64,000 nucleotides of DNA, from positions 12,530-76,529 of the forward strand of contig NZ_LWBU01000347.1 of assembly GCF_001646665.1 (NCBI RefSeq), written 5' to 3'. The notes under the pieces are model-generated. The model saw only the letters and a program-made list of their open reading frames with translations. It was not told the origin of the DNA and ran no database searches. Position numbers and translations under genes: made by a program. Shown piece after piece: positions 16,632 through 24,903 of the stretch. The stretch is from Streptomyces noursei (GTDB lineage Bacteria; Actinomycetota; Actinomycetes; Streptomycetales; Streptomycetaceae). Within the stretch, counting starts at the first letter, position 1. Each line of letters starts with the position of its first letter.

Positions 16632-17708
16632 TCACGCGGACCGATCTTGTCGACCCGGGGAGTTGTACACGACCTTCGACGTTGTGCGGAGATCGGCGGC
16701 GAAGATGGCGGACGCCGCCTTGAGCACCTCGTTCGCGCGCCGCAGTTCCTCCACCTCGCTGCGGAGCCTGCGCAGTTCGGCCCGTTCGTCGCGGGTCAGC
16801 GCGCCGGGGGCGCGGCCGGTCGGGGAGGCGGCGGGCGCCGGGGCGCCGTGGTCCCGCCAACCGGGGTCCTGGCCGCGGGCCGAGGCCCGGTCCGGGCCGC
16901 GGTCCGGGCTCCGGTCCGCGGCACGGGGGTGGCCGCGGTCCGGGGCACGATCCGTGGTCCGGCCGGCGTCGCGGTCGGTTGCCCGGCCGGTGACGCCGTC
17001 CGTTGTCCGGTCTGTTGTCCGGCCCGGGGTTCGGTCCGTCGTCCGGTCGGTGGCGCGGTCCGTTGTGCGGTCCGAGGTCCGGTCCGTTGTGCGGTCCGTC
17101 GTCCGGTCGGGGCCGCGGTCCGTTGTGCGGTCCGAGGTCCGGTCCGTTGTGCGGCCGGCGGTTCGGTCGGTCGCGCGGTTCTCCTGGCCCCGGTCCGTGG
17201 GCCGGTCCGGCACCCGTTCGGAGCCCCGGTCCACCGCCCGTTCCGCGGTCCGGTCCCGGTTCCCGCCCGGACCGCGGTGCGGGGGATGGTCCGCCGCCCC
17301 GGCCGCGTGCCGTCCGGGTTCGGGGTCCGGGTGGTGGCCCGGAGGGCTCGGCGCGGGCCGGCGGCGACCGGCACGGAGCGGCTCCCGGGGAGGTTCCCGT
17401 TCCGCTCCGCCCGGGCGCCGCCGTCTCAGGACGTCGCGGGCCTCCAGTTCGCTGCTGACACTGTGCCAGCGGCGCGACCACACCTCCTCGTCCCCACCGC
17501 ACGCGGCCACATAGGCGAGCGTCACCTTCAGCGAGGGTTTGTGCAGCCCCCGCGCGGCCTCGGCGAGGGTGGCCACGGAGTAGTGCGCCCGTTTCGCCAT
17601 GGTGCGGTACGACGGGTTCCCGGCCCGCCTCCGTAGAATGCGCAAGTCGTGGGCGAACGCCTCCAGTGGTCCTGCAGTTGGGTCCAGTAACCGCTCTGGC
17701 CTGGGCAT
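16632..17708 (-). CDS. XRE-like HTH protein with Thr-Asp-Arg repeat linker and IS3 OrfA-like leucine zipper
   Basis: 358 residues in three parts. Residues about 10-85 form an XRE-like DNA-binding domain (FAHDLRILRRRAG, YRTMAKRAHYSVATLAEAA). Residues about 145-290 are a highly charged linker made largely of TTDR/TSDR units. The C-terminus (about 305-345) is a coiled coil, RAELRRLRSEVEELRRANEV followed by LKAASAIFAADL. That closely resembles the C-terminal zipper of IS3-family OrfA transposase proteins. The start is ATG with AGGGGGG upstream. It sits between the two main arms of the cluster with GTACAAC elements around it, so a pathway regulator is the natural reading. I know of no characterised homologue. 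Confidence 0.65.
   Translation of the reverse strand: MPRPERLLDPTAGPLEAFAHDLRILRRRAGNPSYRTMAKRAHYSVATLAEAARGLHKPSLKVTLAYVAACGGDEEVWSRRWHSVSSELEARDVLRRRRPGGAEREPPREPLRAGRRRPAPSPPGHHPDPEPGRHAAGAADHPPHRGPGGNRDRTAERAVDRGSERVPDRPTDRGQENRATDRTAGRTTDRTSDRTTDRGPDRTTDRTTDRTSDRTTDRATDRTTDRTPGRTTDRTTDGVTGRATDRDAGRTTDRAPDRGHPRAADRSPDRGPDRASARGQDPGWRDHGAPAPAASPTGRAPGALTRDERAELRRLRSEVEELRRANEVLKAASAIFAADLRTTSKVVYNSPGRQDRSA
16662..16668 (-). promoter_or_regulatory. GTACAAC element inside the regulator 3' end
   Basis: On the minus strand it reads TGTACAACTCC, 11 bases identical to the element at 18004-18010. It lies about 100 bases upstream of the carbamoyltransferase start, within the last codons of the regulator (Val-Tyr-Asn), so the match may be partly codon-driven. 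Confidence 0.3.
17041..17160 (-). repeat. 60-bp tandem duplication inside the regulator linker
   Basis: Bases 17041-17100 and 17101-17160 are near copies; a 40-base core is identical (17055-17094 and 17115-17154). The 60-bp unit encodes 20 residues of the Thr-Asp-Arg-rich linker. It keeps the frame, so it expands the linker without breaking the gene, and it should vary in copy number between strains. Confidence 0.8.
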
Positions 17709-17759
17709 GTTTCCCCCCTGGTACTCGGTTGTCTCGACGAGGCACAGGTCCCGCGGGCC

Positions 17760-17766
17760 GTACAAC
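17760..17766 (+). promoter_or_regulatory. GTACAAC element upstream of the regulator
   Basis: It reads GTACAAC, 52 bases upstream of the regulator ATG and downstream of the possible promoter at 17857-17885. Binding here would block transcription of the regulator, which suggests autorepression. Confidence 0.35.
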
Positions 17767-17856
17767 CGTGGTCAGCGGCGTCCGGTCCCGACGGCACGAT
17801 CAGCCGGAGGCTGCCGGCCTCCCGGCAGGGAGACCTTCGCACCCGATCCGGGGTCA

Positions 17857-17885
17857 TTGGTACATGCCAGTGACATACACATCAA
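17857..17885 (-). promoter_or_regulatory. Possible vegetative promoter for the regulator gene
   Basis: On the minus strand, TTGATG (17885-17880) and TACCAA (17862-17857) are 17 bases apart, roughly like a primary-sigma promoter, in the most AT-rich part of the region. The -10 match is weak. Confidence 0.25.
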
Positions 17886-18003
17886 CTCATCAACCAACTA
17901 TTCAGGCCAGCGGTCGCAGCCGGTCGCACCGCCCCCCGAGCGCGGTCGTCCGCTCCCCTCCTACCCCACTGGGCGTCTTCCGCTTCGCGCCGAACGGCCC
18001 GGA

Positions 18004-18058
18004 GTTGTACAGGGGCACTCACTGTTCGCGCCCCGTACAACTTCCCCTCGTGTACAAC
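18004..18058. promoter_or_regulatory. Cluster of three GTACAAC elements before the lysine aminomutase gene
   Basis: GTTGTAC at 18004-18010 is inverted relative to GTACAAC at 18035-18041 and GTACAAC at 18052-18058; the last two are 17 bases apart. Most copies extend to TGTACAACnCC. The trio ends 46 bases before the aminomutase ATG, a typical place for an activator or repressor. Confidence 0.5.
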
Positions 18059-18104
18059 CCCTCACGCTCTGCAAGATCGACGGCAGGCGATACGGCCGAA
18101 ACCG

Positions 18105-19529
18105 ATGGGATTGGGTGGCGGGTTGGTGGACACAGCACGCAGCCAGACGGAATCAGCAGCACTGGAAGGCGTCTACGAGTACCGCAGCCGTCCGCTCGTG
18201 GAGCCGGACTGGCGGCGCCTGCCCGGGTGGCGCGACGTCACCGCCGCCGAGTGGGCGGACCCCCAGTGGCAGCGCGCCCACTGTGTGAAGGACGCGAAGG
18301 GCCTGCGCGCGGTCATGGGCGACCTGCTGGACGAGGGCTTCTACGAGGACTGGGAGCAGGACCGGCTGCACCGCGCCACCATGTCGGTGCTGCTGCCGCC
18401 CCAGATGATCAACACCATGGCGCCGGAAGCGGCCGGCGGCCGGCCGGGCGAACTCACCAAGGCGTTCTACGACGACCCGGTACGCCGCTACATGCTGCCG
18501 GTCCTCTCCGACCGGCACCCCGAGTGGCCGTCGCACCCGATGGCCTCCCGGGACTCCCTGCACGAGCAGGACATGTGGGTGGTGGAGGGGCTGACCCACC
18601 GCTACCCCACCAAGGTGCTGGCGGAGTTGCTGTCGACGTGCCCGCAGTACTGCGGGCACTGCACACGGATGGACCTGGTGGGCAACTCCACGCCCCAGGT
18701 CGCCAAGAACAAACTCCAGTTGAAGCCGACCGACCGTGCCGACCGCATCCTGGAGCACCTGCGGGCCTCCCCCGGCATCCGGGACGTGGTGGTCTCCGGC
18801 GGCGACCTGGCCAACATGCCCTGGCCGCGGCTGGAGCGCTTCATCGACGGCCTGCTGGGGATCGAGTCGATACGGGACATCCGGCTGGCGAGCAAGGGGC
18901 TGGTCGGACTGCCCCAGCACTGGCGCTCCGGGCCGGTGCTGGAGGGTGTCGCACGGGTCGCGCGGACGGCCCGTTCGCGCGGGGTGCGCATCGCGCTGCA
19001 CACCCACGCCAACGCCGCCCAGCAGATCACCCCGGCGGTGGCGGAGGCGTCCGGGGCGCTGCTGGGCGCGGGACTGCACGACGTGCGCAACCAGGGCGTG
19101 CTCATGCGCGGCGTCAACGACAGCGCGCACGACCTGCTCGACCTGTGCTTCGCGCTCATCGATCACGCGGGGATCACGCCGTACTACTTCTACATGTGCG
19201 ACATGATCCCGAACGCCGAGCACTGGCGGGTTCCGTTGCACCGGGCCCAACTGATCCAGCATCAGATCATGGGCTACCTGCCCGGGTTCTCCACGCCCCG
19301 CATCGTGTGCGACGTGCCGCTGGCCGGCAAGCGCTGGGTGGACCAGGCCGACTCGTACGACCGCGTGCTCGGCGTCTCGCACTGGAGCAAGAGCTTCCTC
19401 ACCCCGCTGGAGGCGGCGGACCCGGAGGCCCGCAACGGCTCGTACCACTACTACGACCCCATCGACACGCTGCCGCTCGCCGGGCAGCAGTGGTGGCGGG
19501 AGACCCACCAGGGCGCCCGTCAAGGGTAG
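18105..19529 (+). CDS. L-lysine 2,3-aminomutase, radical SAM enzyme making beta-lysine
   Basis: 474 residues. The radical-SAM cluster motif is STCPQYCGHC (Cys179, Cys183, Cys186). The motifs VVVSGGDLANMP, IALHTHANAAQQ and RNQGVLMRGVND are those of KamA enzymes, which use PLP and a 4Fe-4S cluster to turn L-lysine into L-beta-lysine. Beta-lysine forms the oligomer side chain of streptothricins, so this supplies the building block for the two A domains. The ATG at 18105 is used here. A GTG at 18126 is a possible alternative, and no strong ribosome-binding site decides between them. Confidence 0.93.
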   Translation: MGLGGGLVDTARSQTESAALEGVYEYRSRPLVEPDWRRLPGWRDVTAAEWADPQWQRAHCVKDAKGLRAVMGDLLDEGFYEDWEQDRLHRATMSVLLPPQMINTMAPEAAGGRPGELTKAFYDDPVRRYMLPVLSDRHPEWPSHPMASRDSLHEQDMWVVEGLTHRYPTKVLAELLSTCPQYCGHCTRMDLVGNSTPQVAKNKLQLKPTDRADRILEHLRASPGIRDVVVSGGDLANMPWPRLERFIDGLLGIESIRDIRLASKGLVGLPQHWRSGPVLEGVARVARTARSRGVRIALHTHANAAQQITPAVAEASGALLGAGLHDVRNQGVLMRGVNDSAHDLLDLCFALIDHAGITPYYFYMCDMIPNAEHWRVPLHRAQLIQHQIMGYLPGFSTPRIVCDVPLAGKRWVDQADSYDRVLGVSHWSKSFLTPLEAADPEARNGSYHYYDPIDTLPLAGQQWWRETHQGARQG

Positions 19530-19548
19530 AAGGGACAGTTGCACACCC

Positions 19549-20709
19549 ATGAGCAGTCTGCGTCCACCGCGTGAGGACCCCCCGGTGCTGGAGGAGTGGT
19601 ACCGCCGCCACCTGGGCCCCGACATCCACGACATCAGCTCCAGCGGCGTCCACCCGTACACCTTCGCCGAGATACGCGAACTGTGCGGCATCCCCGCCGA
19701 GGACCTGGACGCCGTCGTCATGGACGACAGCGTCTCCCAGGGGGGCGCCGGCATCCGGCAGGCGATCGCCGACCGGTACGCGGGCGGCGACGCCGACCGG
19801 GTACTGGTCACCCACGGCTCCAGCGAGGCCATCGCCCTCACCCTCGGCACACTGCTGCGGGCCGGCGACCGGGTGGTCGTCCAGCAGGGCATCTACCACT
19901 CGCTGGGCCACTACCCGCGGGCGGCGGGCTGCGACGTCGCCGAGCTGCCGGCCGCGGCCGTGCGCGACGGCGAGATCGACGAGGACGTGCTGGAGGGCCT
20001 GGTCACGCCCGGCACCGCGGCCGTCGTCGTCAACTTCCCGCACAACCCCTCCGGCGTCACACTGTCGCCGCAGGGCCTGAAGGCGCTGACCGAGCGGACC
20101 GCCGCCGCCGGCGCGACCCTGGTCTGGGACGCCGCCACCGCCGAGATCGCACACCGCTGGGACGTCCTCCCGGACCCAGCCGCCACCCGTGGCGACACGA
20201 TCTCCTACGGCACCTTCTCCAAGACGTTCGGCCTGCCCGGGCTGCGGGTCGGCTGGGCCATCGCGCCACCCGACATCGTCCCGGCCGTCTTCCCGCTGCG
20301 CGACCGCACCACGCTCTTCCTGTCCCCGCTGGTCGAGCTGATCGCCGAGCGGGCGATGCGCCACGCCGACGTGCTGATCGGCAGGCGCGCGGCCGAGGCA
20401 CGGCGCAACCTCGCGCACCTCACCGAGTGGATGGCCGAGCACGAGGACCTGGTGCGCTGGACGCCGCCGGAGGGCGGGGTGTGCGCGCTGCCGGTCTTCC
20501 GGGAGCTGGAGCGGGCGGCGGACGGTCCCGCCGCGGTGGAACGGTTCTGCCTGGAGCTGCTGTCGCGCCACCGCACGCTCCTGGTGCCGGGCACCGCCTT
20601 CGGCGCCCCGCACGGCGCGCGGCTGGGCTTCGGCGGCCCGGAGGAGGGCTTCCGGGCCGGACTCGCGGGGCTGTCGGAGTTCCTGCGCACCCGCGGGGCG
20701 GGACGGTGA
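19549..20709 (+). CDS. PLP-dependent capreomycidine-type cyclase (OrfR/VioD-like)
   Basis: 386 residues, fold-type I aminotransferase. PLP residues are Lys225 (TFSKTFGLPG), Asp194 (LVWDAATAE) and Asn166 (FPHNPSG). OrfR in streptothricin and VioD in viomycin cyclise hydroxylated arginine to (hydroxy)capreomycidine, the precursor of streptolidine. The presence of the arginine hydroxylase at 23026 makes this the likely reaction. A GGGAC stretch precedes the ATG. The 3' end overlaps the A-T gene (GTGA), implying coupled translation. Confidence 0.85.
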   Translation: MSSLRPPREDPPVLEEWYRRHLGPDIHDISSSGVHPYTFAEIRELCGIPAEDLDAVVMDDSVSQGGAGIRQAIADRYAGGDADRVLVTHGSSEAIALTLGTLLRAGDRVVVQQGIYHSLGHYPRAAGCDVAELPAAAVRDGEIDEDVLEGLVTPGTAAVVVNFPHNPSGVTLSPQGLKALTERTAAAGATLVWDAATAEIAHRWDVLPDPAATRGDTISYGTFSKTFGLPGLRVGWAIAPPDIVPAVFPLRDRTTLFLSPLVELIAERAMRHADVLIGRRAAEARRNLAHLTEWMAEHEDLVRWTPPEGGVCALPVFRELERAADGPAAVERFCLELLSRHRTLLVPGTAFGAPHGARLGFGGPEEGFRAGLAGLSEFLRTRGAGR

Positions 20710-22679
20710 CCGCCGTGGACGCACCCGACGTACTGGACCTGTGGGACCTGCGCGTACGCCATCAGCCGGACGCGCCCGCGCTGGTGACACCGGACCGGGT
20801 GCTCACCCACCGGTCGGTCGACCGGCTGACCGATGCCTGGGCCGCCTCCCTGGCCGGGCGCGGGGCGGGCCCCGGGCGGCTGGTGGGGCTGGCGTTCGCC
20901 GACCCCGGCCGCACGGTGCTGGGCATGCTCGCGGCGCTGAAGGCGGGGGCCGGGTTCACCGTCCTGGACGACCGGCTGCCCGCCGCCGCGCGGGACTCGC
21001 TGGTGCGCCGTACGGAGGCGGCGGTGTGGCTGGGCGACGGCGCCCACGCACCCGCGGCGGCGTACGTACCGGACGGCGCGGCCGGCGGCGCGGCCGACGG
21101 GACGGCCGGCGGGGCGGCGACCGGAGAGGGGGCCGGGGCGGCGGACGTCGGCGGCCGCCCGGTGCGGCCGCCGGCCCGGGCCGCCGGACACGACGTGGCG
21201 TACGTGCTGTTCACGTCGGGGTCCACCGGGCAGCCCAAGGGCACGCTCATCGAGCGGGACTCGCTGCGCAGGTTCGCCGCGGCGGTCGCCGAACGGCTGG
21301 AGCTGGCCGCCGGGGACCGCTGGCTCCAGGTGGCCTCGCTGGGCTTCGACGTCCTGATCGAGGAGGTGTTCCCCGCCCTCGTGGCCGGCGCGGCGGTCGT
21401 GTGCAGGGCCGACACCCGGGCCCTGGACGCGGAGGAGCTGCACACCATGATGGCCCGTACCGGGACCACGGTGGTGGAACTGTCCACGCAGTACTGGCTG
21501 GAGTACGCCCGCTGGCTCGACGCACGGGGCCTGACCACCCCGCCCGGGCTGCGCCTGGTGGTGGTCGGCGGCGAACGCATGGACCCGCGGCCCTACCGGG
21601 AGTGGCAGGCCCGGCAGCCCGCCCAACTCGCCCACGTCTACGGGCTCACCGAGTGCACCGTCAGCTCGACCTTCTACACCGGGCTGCTCCCGGCGGACGC
21701 CGGGGAGGTTCCGCTCGGCACCCCGCTGCGGGACGTGGAGATCAGCGTCCGGCGCGACGGACGGCCGGTGCCGCAGGGCGAGTCGGGGGAGATCCACATC
21801 GGTGGGCCGCTGCTGGCACGCGGGTTCCTCGACGACGACGCCGCCACCGCCCGCCGCTTCGTCCCCGACCCGCTGTCCGCCGTCCCCGGCGCGCGGGTCT
21901 ACACGACGGGTGACCTGGGGCGCATCGACGCCGACGGGAACCTGGTCTTCCTCGGGCGGCTCGACGACCAGGTCAAGATCCGCGGCCACCGGCTGGAGCC
22001 GGCGCGGGTGGAACGCGCCCTGTGCGAGGACCCCTCGGTGGAACAGGCTGTGGTGTTCCCCGACCCGGCGACCGGAACCGTGCTGTGGGCGTTCACCGTC
22101 CCGGCCGACCCGGAGCGGGCCCCGCTCCCCGGGGAGGCGGTGCGCCTGACGGCGGCGGAGAGGGACGCGCTGGTGGCGCCGCTGGAGGAGCAGCTGCCCG
22201 ACTGGGCCGTGCCCAGGGTGCTGTACCGGGTGTCCGTCCTGCCGAAGAACCCGCACGGCAAGATCGACAAGCGCCGGCTGAGCGACTGGGCGACGGCGAC
22301 GGCGACGGTCATGAACGCGGCGGCGGCCACGGGCACGGGCACGGCGGCCACCGGTACGGGGGCCGGGCGCACCGTCCCCGGAGCCCCGGGACCCGGCGGT
22401 GAACCGCTGTCCACCGTCCTCGGCCTCTTCCGCGAGGTCCTCGGCGCACCGGAACTCGGCCCGGACGACGACTTCTTCGAGCACGGCGGGCAGTCCCTGC
22501 TCGCCATGCGGCTGCTTGCGCGGCTGCGCGAGTTCCTCCCCTCGGCGGCCGGGCTGCGGGCGAGCGCCCTGCTCCGGTGTCCCACCCCCCGGCTGCTGGC
22601 CGGGGCGCTCGCGACCGCCGGTCCACGGGAGGCGGGCCCACGGCAGGCCGGCCCACAGGAGGCGGGCCTGCCCCGGTAG
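20706..22679 (+). CDS. A-T didomain NRPS protein of unassigned substrate
   Basis: 657 residues: adenylation domain (about 10-545) with LFTSGSTGQPKG, VYGLTECTVS, YTTGDLG, DDQVKIRGHRLE and the A10 lysine in NPHGKIDK, then an Ala/Gly linker and a carrier domain with its serine in FFEHGGQSLLAM. My manual specificity read is D-V-E-Q-V-G-V-V-S-K, unlike the two beta-lysine candidates. It follows the capreomycidine cyclase with a GTGA overlap, so it may tether arginine, hydroxyarginine or the streptolidine precursor. An Ala/Gly-rich insertion precedes A3. It is not one of the three NRPS parts (ORF5, 18, 19) I know from the published pathway. Confidence 0.85.
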   Translation: MTAVDAPDVLDLWDLRVRHQPDAPALVTPDRVLTHRSVDRLTDAWAASLAGRGAGPGRLVGLAFADPGRTVLGMLAALKAGAGFTVLDDRLPAAARDSLVRRTEAAVWLGDGAHAPAAAYVPDGAAGGAADGTAGGAATGEGAGAADVGGRPVRPPARAAGHDVAYVLFTSGSTGQPKGTLIERDSLRRFAAAVAERLELAAGDRWLQVASLGFDVLIEEVFPALVAGAAVVCRADTRALDAEELHTMMARTGTTVVELSTQYWLEYARWLDARGLTTPPGLRLVVVGGERMDPRPYREWQARQPAQLAHVYGLTECTVSSTFYTGLLPADAGEVPLGTPLRDVEISVRRDGRPVPQGESGEIHIGGPLLARGFLDDDAATARRFVPDPLSAVPGARVYTTGDLGRIDADGNLVFLGRLDDQVKIRGHRLEPARVERALCEDPSVEQAVVFPDPATGTVLWAFTVPADPERAPLPGEAVRLTAAERDALVAPLEEQLPDWAVPRVLYRVSVLPKNPHGKIDKRRLSDWATATATVMNAAAATGTGTAATGTGAGRTVPGAPGPGGEPLSTVLGLFREVLGAPELGPDDDFFEHGGQSLLAMRLLARLREFLPSAAGLRASALLRCPTPRLLAGALATAGPREAGPRQAGPQEAGLPR

Positions 22680-23025
22680 ACCGGTCCGCCGCGGGGGGCC
22701 ACCGGCCCCGCACGGCCGCCCCGCCCCGAGCAGCCACGCACGCGGAGGGCCGCCGGCCGGCCCCCCGGCAGCGGCAACGCGCGGGCGGGCGCCCGGCGCG
22801 TCACACCGGCCACCACGCCACACCGACCACCCCGCGCATCACAACGACCAACACGCGTCCCACCGGCCATCACGTCACACCGACCACCGGGCGCCACGCG
22901 CATCACACGGGCCAACGCGCACCCCACCGACCATCGCGTCACCACGCACCACCCGAGGGCCCGCGGGCCCGGCTCCGGCCGCCCGCGAGCGGTAACCATC
23001 CCCGACCACTCAGCGAGAGTTGGCA
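22680..23025. repeat. Gene-free spacer with degenerate CA/CC-rich tandem repeats
   Basis: This 346-base spacer separates the A-T gene from the hydroxylase gene. About 22801-22955 consists of six to eight imperfect units of 16-20 bases resembling CACACCGACCACCACGC, poor in T and with very skewed strand composition. A perfect GGGCCC-GC-GGGCCC palindrome follows near 22953-22970. The ribosome-binding site of the next gene lies at the end (AGCGAGAG). I see no coding signal. Confidence 0.6.
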
Positions 23026-24060
23026 ATGTCGAACCTCACCGACCAGTCCACACGCAGCTACACCCTCACCTCCGACGAGGCCGCCGCCACCGCCGCGCTC
23101 ACCCGCGAACTGGCCGCCACCTACCCGTCCTTCGGCGACCCGGAGCTCCTGCGCGACCTGCCGCGGCTCGCGGCCCGGCTGCCGCTCGGCGTGCAGCACT
23201 TCCTGCGCGACTTCAAGCTGGGCGACCGCCACGGCCATGTGGTCGTCCGCGGCCACGAGTTCGACCAGCGGCGCATCGGGCCCACCCCCGAGCACTGGCG
23301 CGGCCGCCACCGGCCCGGCCCGGAGTTCCCCGAGGAGCTGCTGCTGATGCTGTACTCGGCGGTGCTGGGCGAGCCCTTCGGGTGGGCCACGCAGCAGGAC
23401 GGCCACCTCGTGCACGACATCTTCCCGATCCGCCAGCACGAGAACGACCAGCTCGGCATGGGCAGCAAGGAGCTGCTGACCTGGCACACCGAGGACGCGT
23501 TCCACCCGTACCGCAGCGACTACCTGATCCTGGGCGCGCTGCGCAATCCGGACCACGTGCCCACCACGATCGGCGAGCTGGACCTGTCCTCGCTGTCCGA
23601 CGAGGACATCGACATCCTGTTCGAGTCGCGGTTCTACATCGCCCCGGACGAGTCCCACCTGCCGAAAAACAACACGATCACCTCCGAGGAGGAGGCGGCC
23701 CGCTTCGCCACCATCCAGCGGATGATCGACGAGCGGCCGCTCGGCCCGCTGCTGTACGGCTCGCGCCAGGACCCGTACATGCGGCTCGACCCGTACTTCA
23801 CCTCCGTGCCGGAGGACGACGCCGACGCCCGGCGCGCGTACGACGCGCTGTTCAAGGTGGTGGACGCCGGTATGCGGGAGGTCATCGCCGACCAGGGCGA
23901 CGTGCTCTTCATCGACAACCACCGGGCGGTGCACGGCCGTCTGCCGTTCCGGGCCCGCTACGACGGCACCGACCGCTGGCTCAAGCGGGTGTGCGTCACC
24001 GCCGACCTGCGGCGCTCGCGCCCGATGCGGGCCTCGGCCGAGACCCGGCTGCTGGGCTGA
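23026..24060 (+). CDS. Fe(II)/2-oxoglutarate-dependent arginine hydroxylase (OrfP/VioC-like)
   Basis: 344 residues, clavaminate-synthase-like double-stranded beta-helix. The iron triad is His154 and Glu156 (TWHTEDAFH) and His303 (NHRAVHGRLPF); the 2-oxoglutarate arginine is probably Arg321 (RWLKRV). OrfP hydroxylates L-arginine twice on the way to streptolidine, and VioC is the viomycin counterpart. The ATG at 23026 is preferred over the TTG at 23020 because of codon type and spacing from AGCGAGAG. Confidence 0.9.
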   Translation: MSNLTDQSTRSYTLTSDEAAATAALTRELAATYPSFGDPELLRDLPRLAARLPLGVQHFLRDFKLGDRHGHVVVRGHEFDQRRIGPTPEHWRGRHRPGPEFPEELLLMLYSAVLGEPFGWATQQDGHLVHDIFPIRQHENDQLGMGSKELLTWHTEDAFHPYRSDYLILGALRNPDHVPTTIGELDLSSLSDEDIDILFESRFYIAPDESHLPKNNTITSEEEAARFATIQRMIDERPLGPLLYGSRQDPYMRLDPYFTSVPEDDADARRAYDALFKVVDAGMREVIADQGDVLFIDNHRAVHGRLPFRARYDGTDRWLKRVCVTADLRRSRPMRASAETRLLG

Positions 24061-24068
24061 GCGCACCC

Positions 24069-24812
24069 GTGGCACTCACCCTCACCGACCTGTCCCGAGA
24101 CCCGTGGCTGCTGCCCGAGGTGGACGCCCTGATCGGCGCCAACATGCCCGCGTTCATGAGCTGGGAGTCCCCCGGCAACTGGCGCTGGCACGGGATGTAC
24201 GAGCGCTACCCGGACCACCAGCTGTGCCTGGTCGACGGCGGCGGCAGACTCGTCGCGGCGGCCAACGGGCTCCCGGTGCGGTGGGACGGCACGGCCTCGT
24301 CGCTGCCCTCCGGCAGTGACGAGGTCCTGGTGCGGGCCGTCGACGACGGCCCCCCGGAGCGGCCGGACGCCGTCTGCATGCTCTCGGTGTCCGTCGACCC
24401 CGCCCACCGGGCGGCCGGCCACGCCGAGCGGTTGCTGACCGAGGTGCGCGCCAGGGCCGCCGACCGGTGCCCGCTCGGGGTGATCATCCCGGTGCGGCCC
24501 ACGCGCAAGCCGCGCTACCCGCTGGTGCCGATCGAGGAGTACGCCGCCTGGCGCCGTCCCGACGGGCGCTGCTTCGACCCGTGGCTGCGCACGCACCTGG
24601 AGCTGGGCGCCCGGCAGCTGGGCATCGCGCACCGGTCGCTGGTGATCCGCCAGCCCGTGTCCCGGTGGGAGGAGTTCCTGAGCCTCCCCCTGCCGGGGCC
24701 GGGCGACCACCCGCTGCCCGGCGGCCTCGTGCCGCTGCGGGTCGGCGACGACGGGCACGGCACGTACGCCGAGCCGAACGTCTGGGTGCACCACCCGGCC
24801 GGGGCGCCCTGA
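24069..24812 (+). CDS. GNAT-like acyltransferase of unknown substrate
   Basis: 247 residues. The central motif SVSVDPAHRAAGHAERLL corresponds to the acyl-CoA-binding loop of GNAT enzymes. The C-terminal half (RPTRKPRYPLVPIEEYAAW onward) is not typical. The GTG start is eight bases after the hydroxylase stop, so it is in the same operon. A biosynthetic role such as acylation of a streptolidine or sugar intermediate is more likely than resistance, since nat lies elsewhere, but this is inference. Confidence 0.6.
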   Translation: MALTLTDLSRDPWLLPEVDALIGANMPAFMSWESPGNWRWHGMYERYPDHQLCLVDGGGRLVAAANGLPVRWDGTASSLPSGSDEVLVRAVDDGPPERPDAVCMLSVSVDPAHRAAGHAERLLTEVRARAADRCPLGVIIPVRPTRKPRYPLVPIEEYAAWRRPDGRCFDPWLRTHLELGARQLGIAHRSLVIRQPVSRWEEFLSLPLPGPGDHPLPGGLVPLRVGDDGHGTYAEPNVWVHHPAGAP

Positions 24813-24903
24813 CCCGCACCGCGCGCCCCACGGCGTACGGCCGCCCGGGCGCCTCCCTCCCCGACCATCCCCGCCACTCCCTTCCGACCCTCTGGAGAAA
24901 CCC

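Larger units (their letters stand above)
17709..18104. promoter_or_regulatory. Divergent control region between the regulator and lysine aminomutase genes
   Basis: This 396-base stretch has no convincing gene. It holds four GTACAAC elements (one near the regulator, three near the aminomutase) and an unusually AT-rich segment at about 17855-17910 with a possible leftward promoter. It is the central switch point of the biosynthetic cluster. Confidence 0.6.

Noticed and set aside
16632..16740. Remnant of an IS3 element
   Set aside because: Only the coiled-coil part resembles OrfA. There is no OrfB, no terminal inverted repeat, and the segment is in frame with an intact regulator, so I treat it as a domain and not a mobile element.
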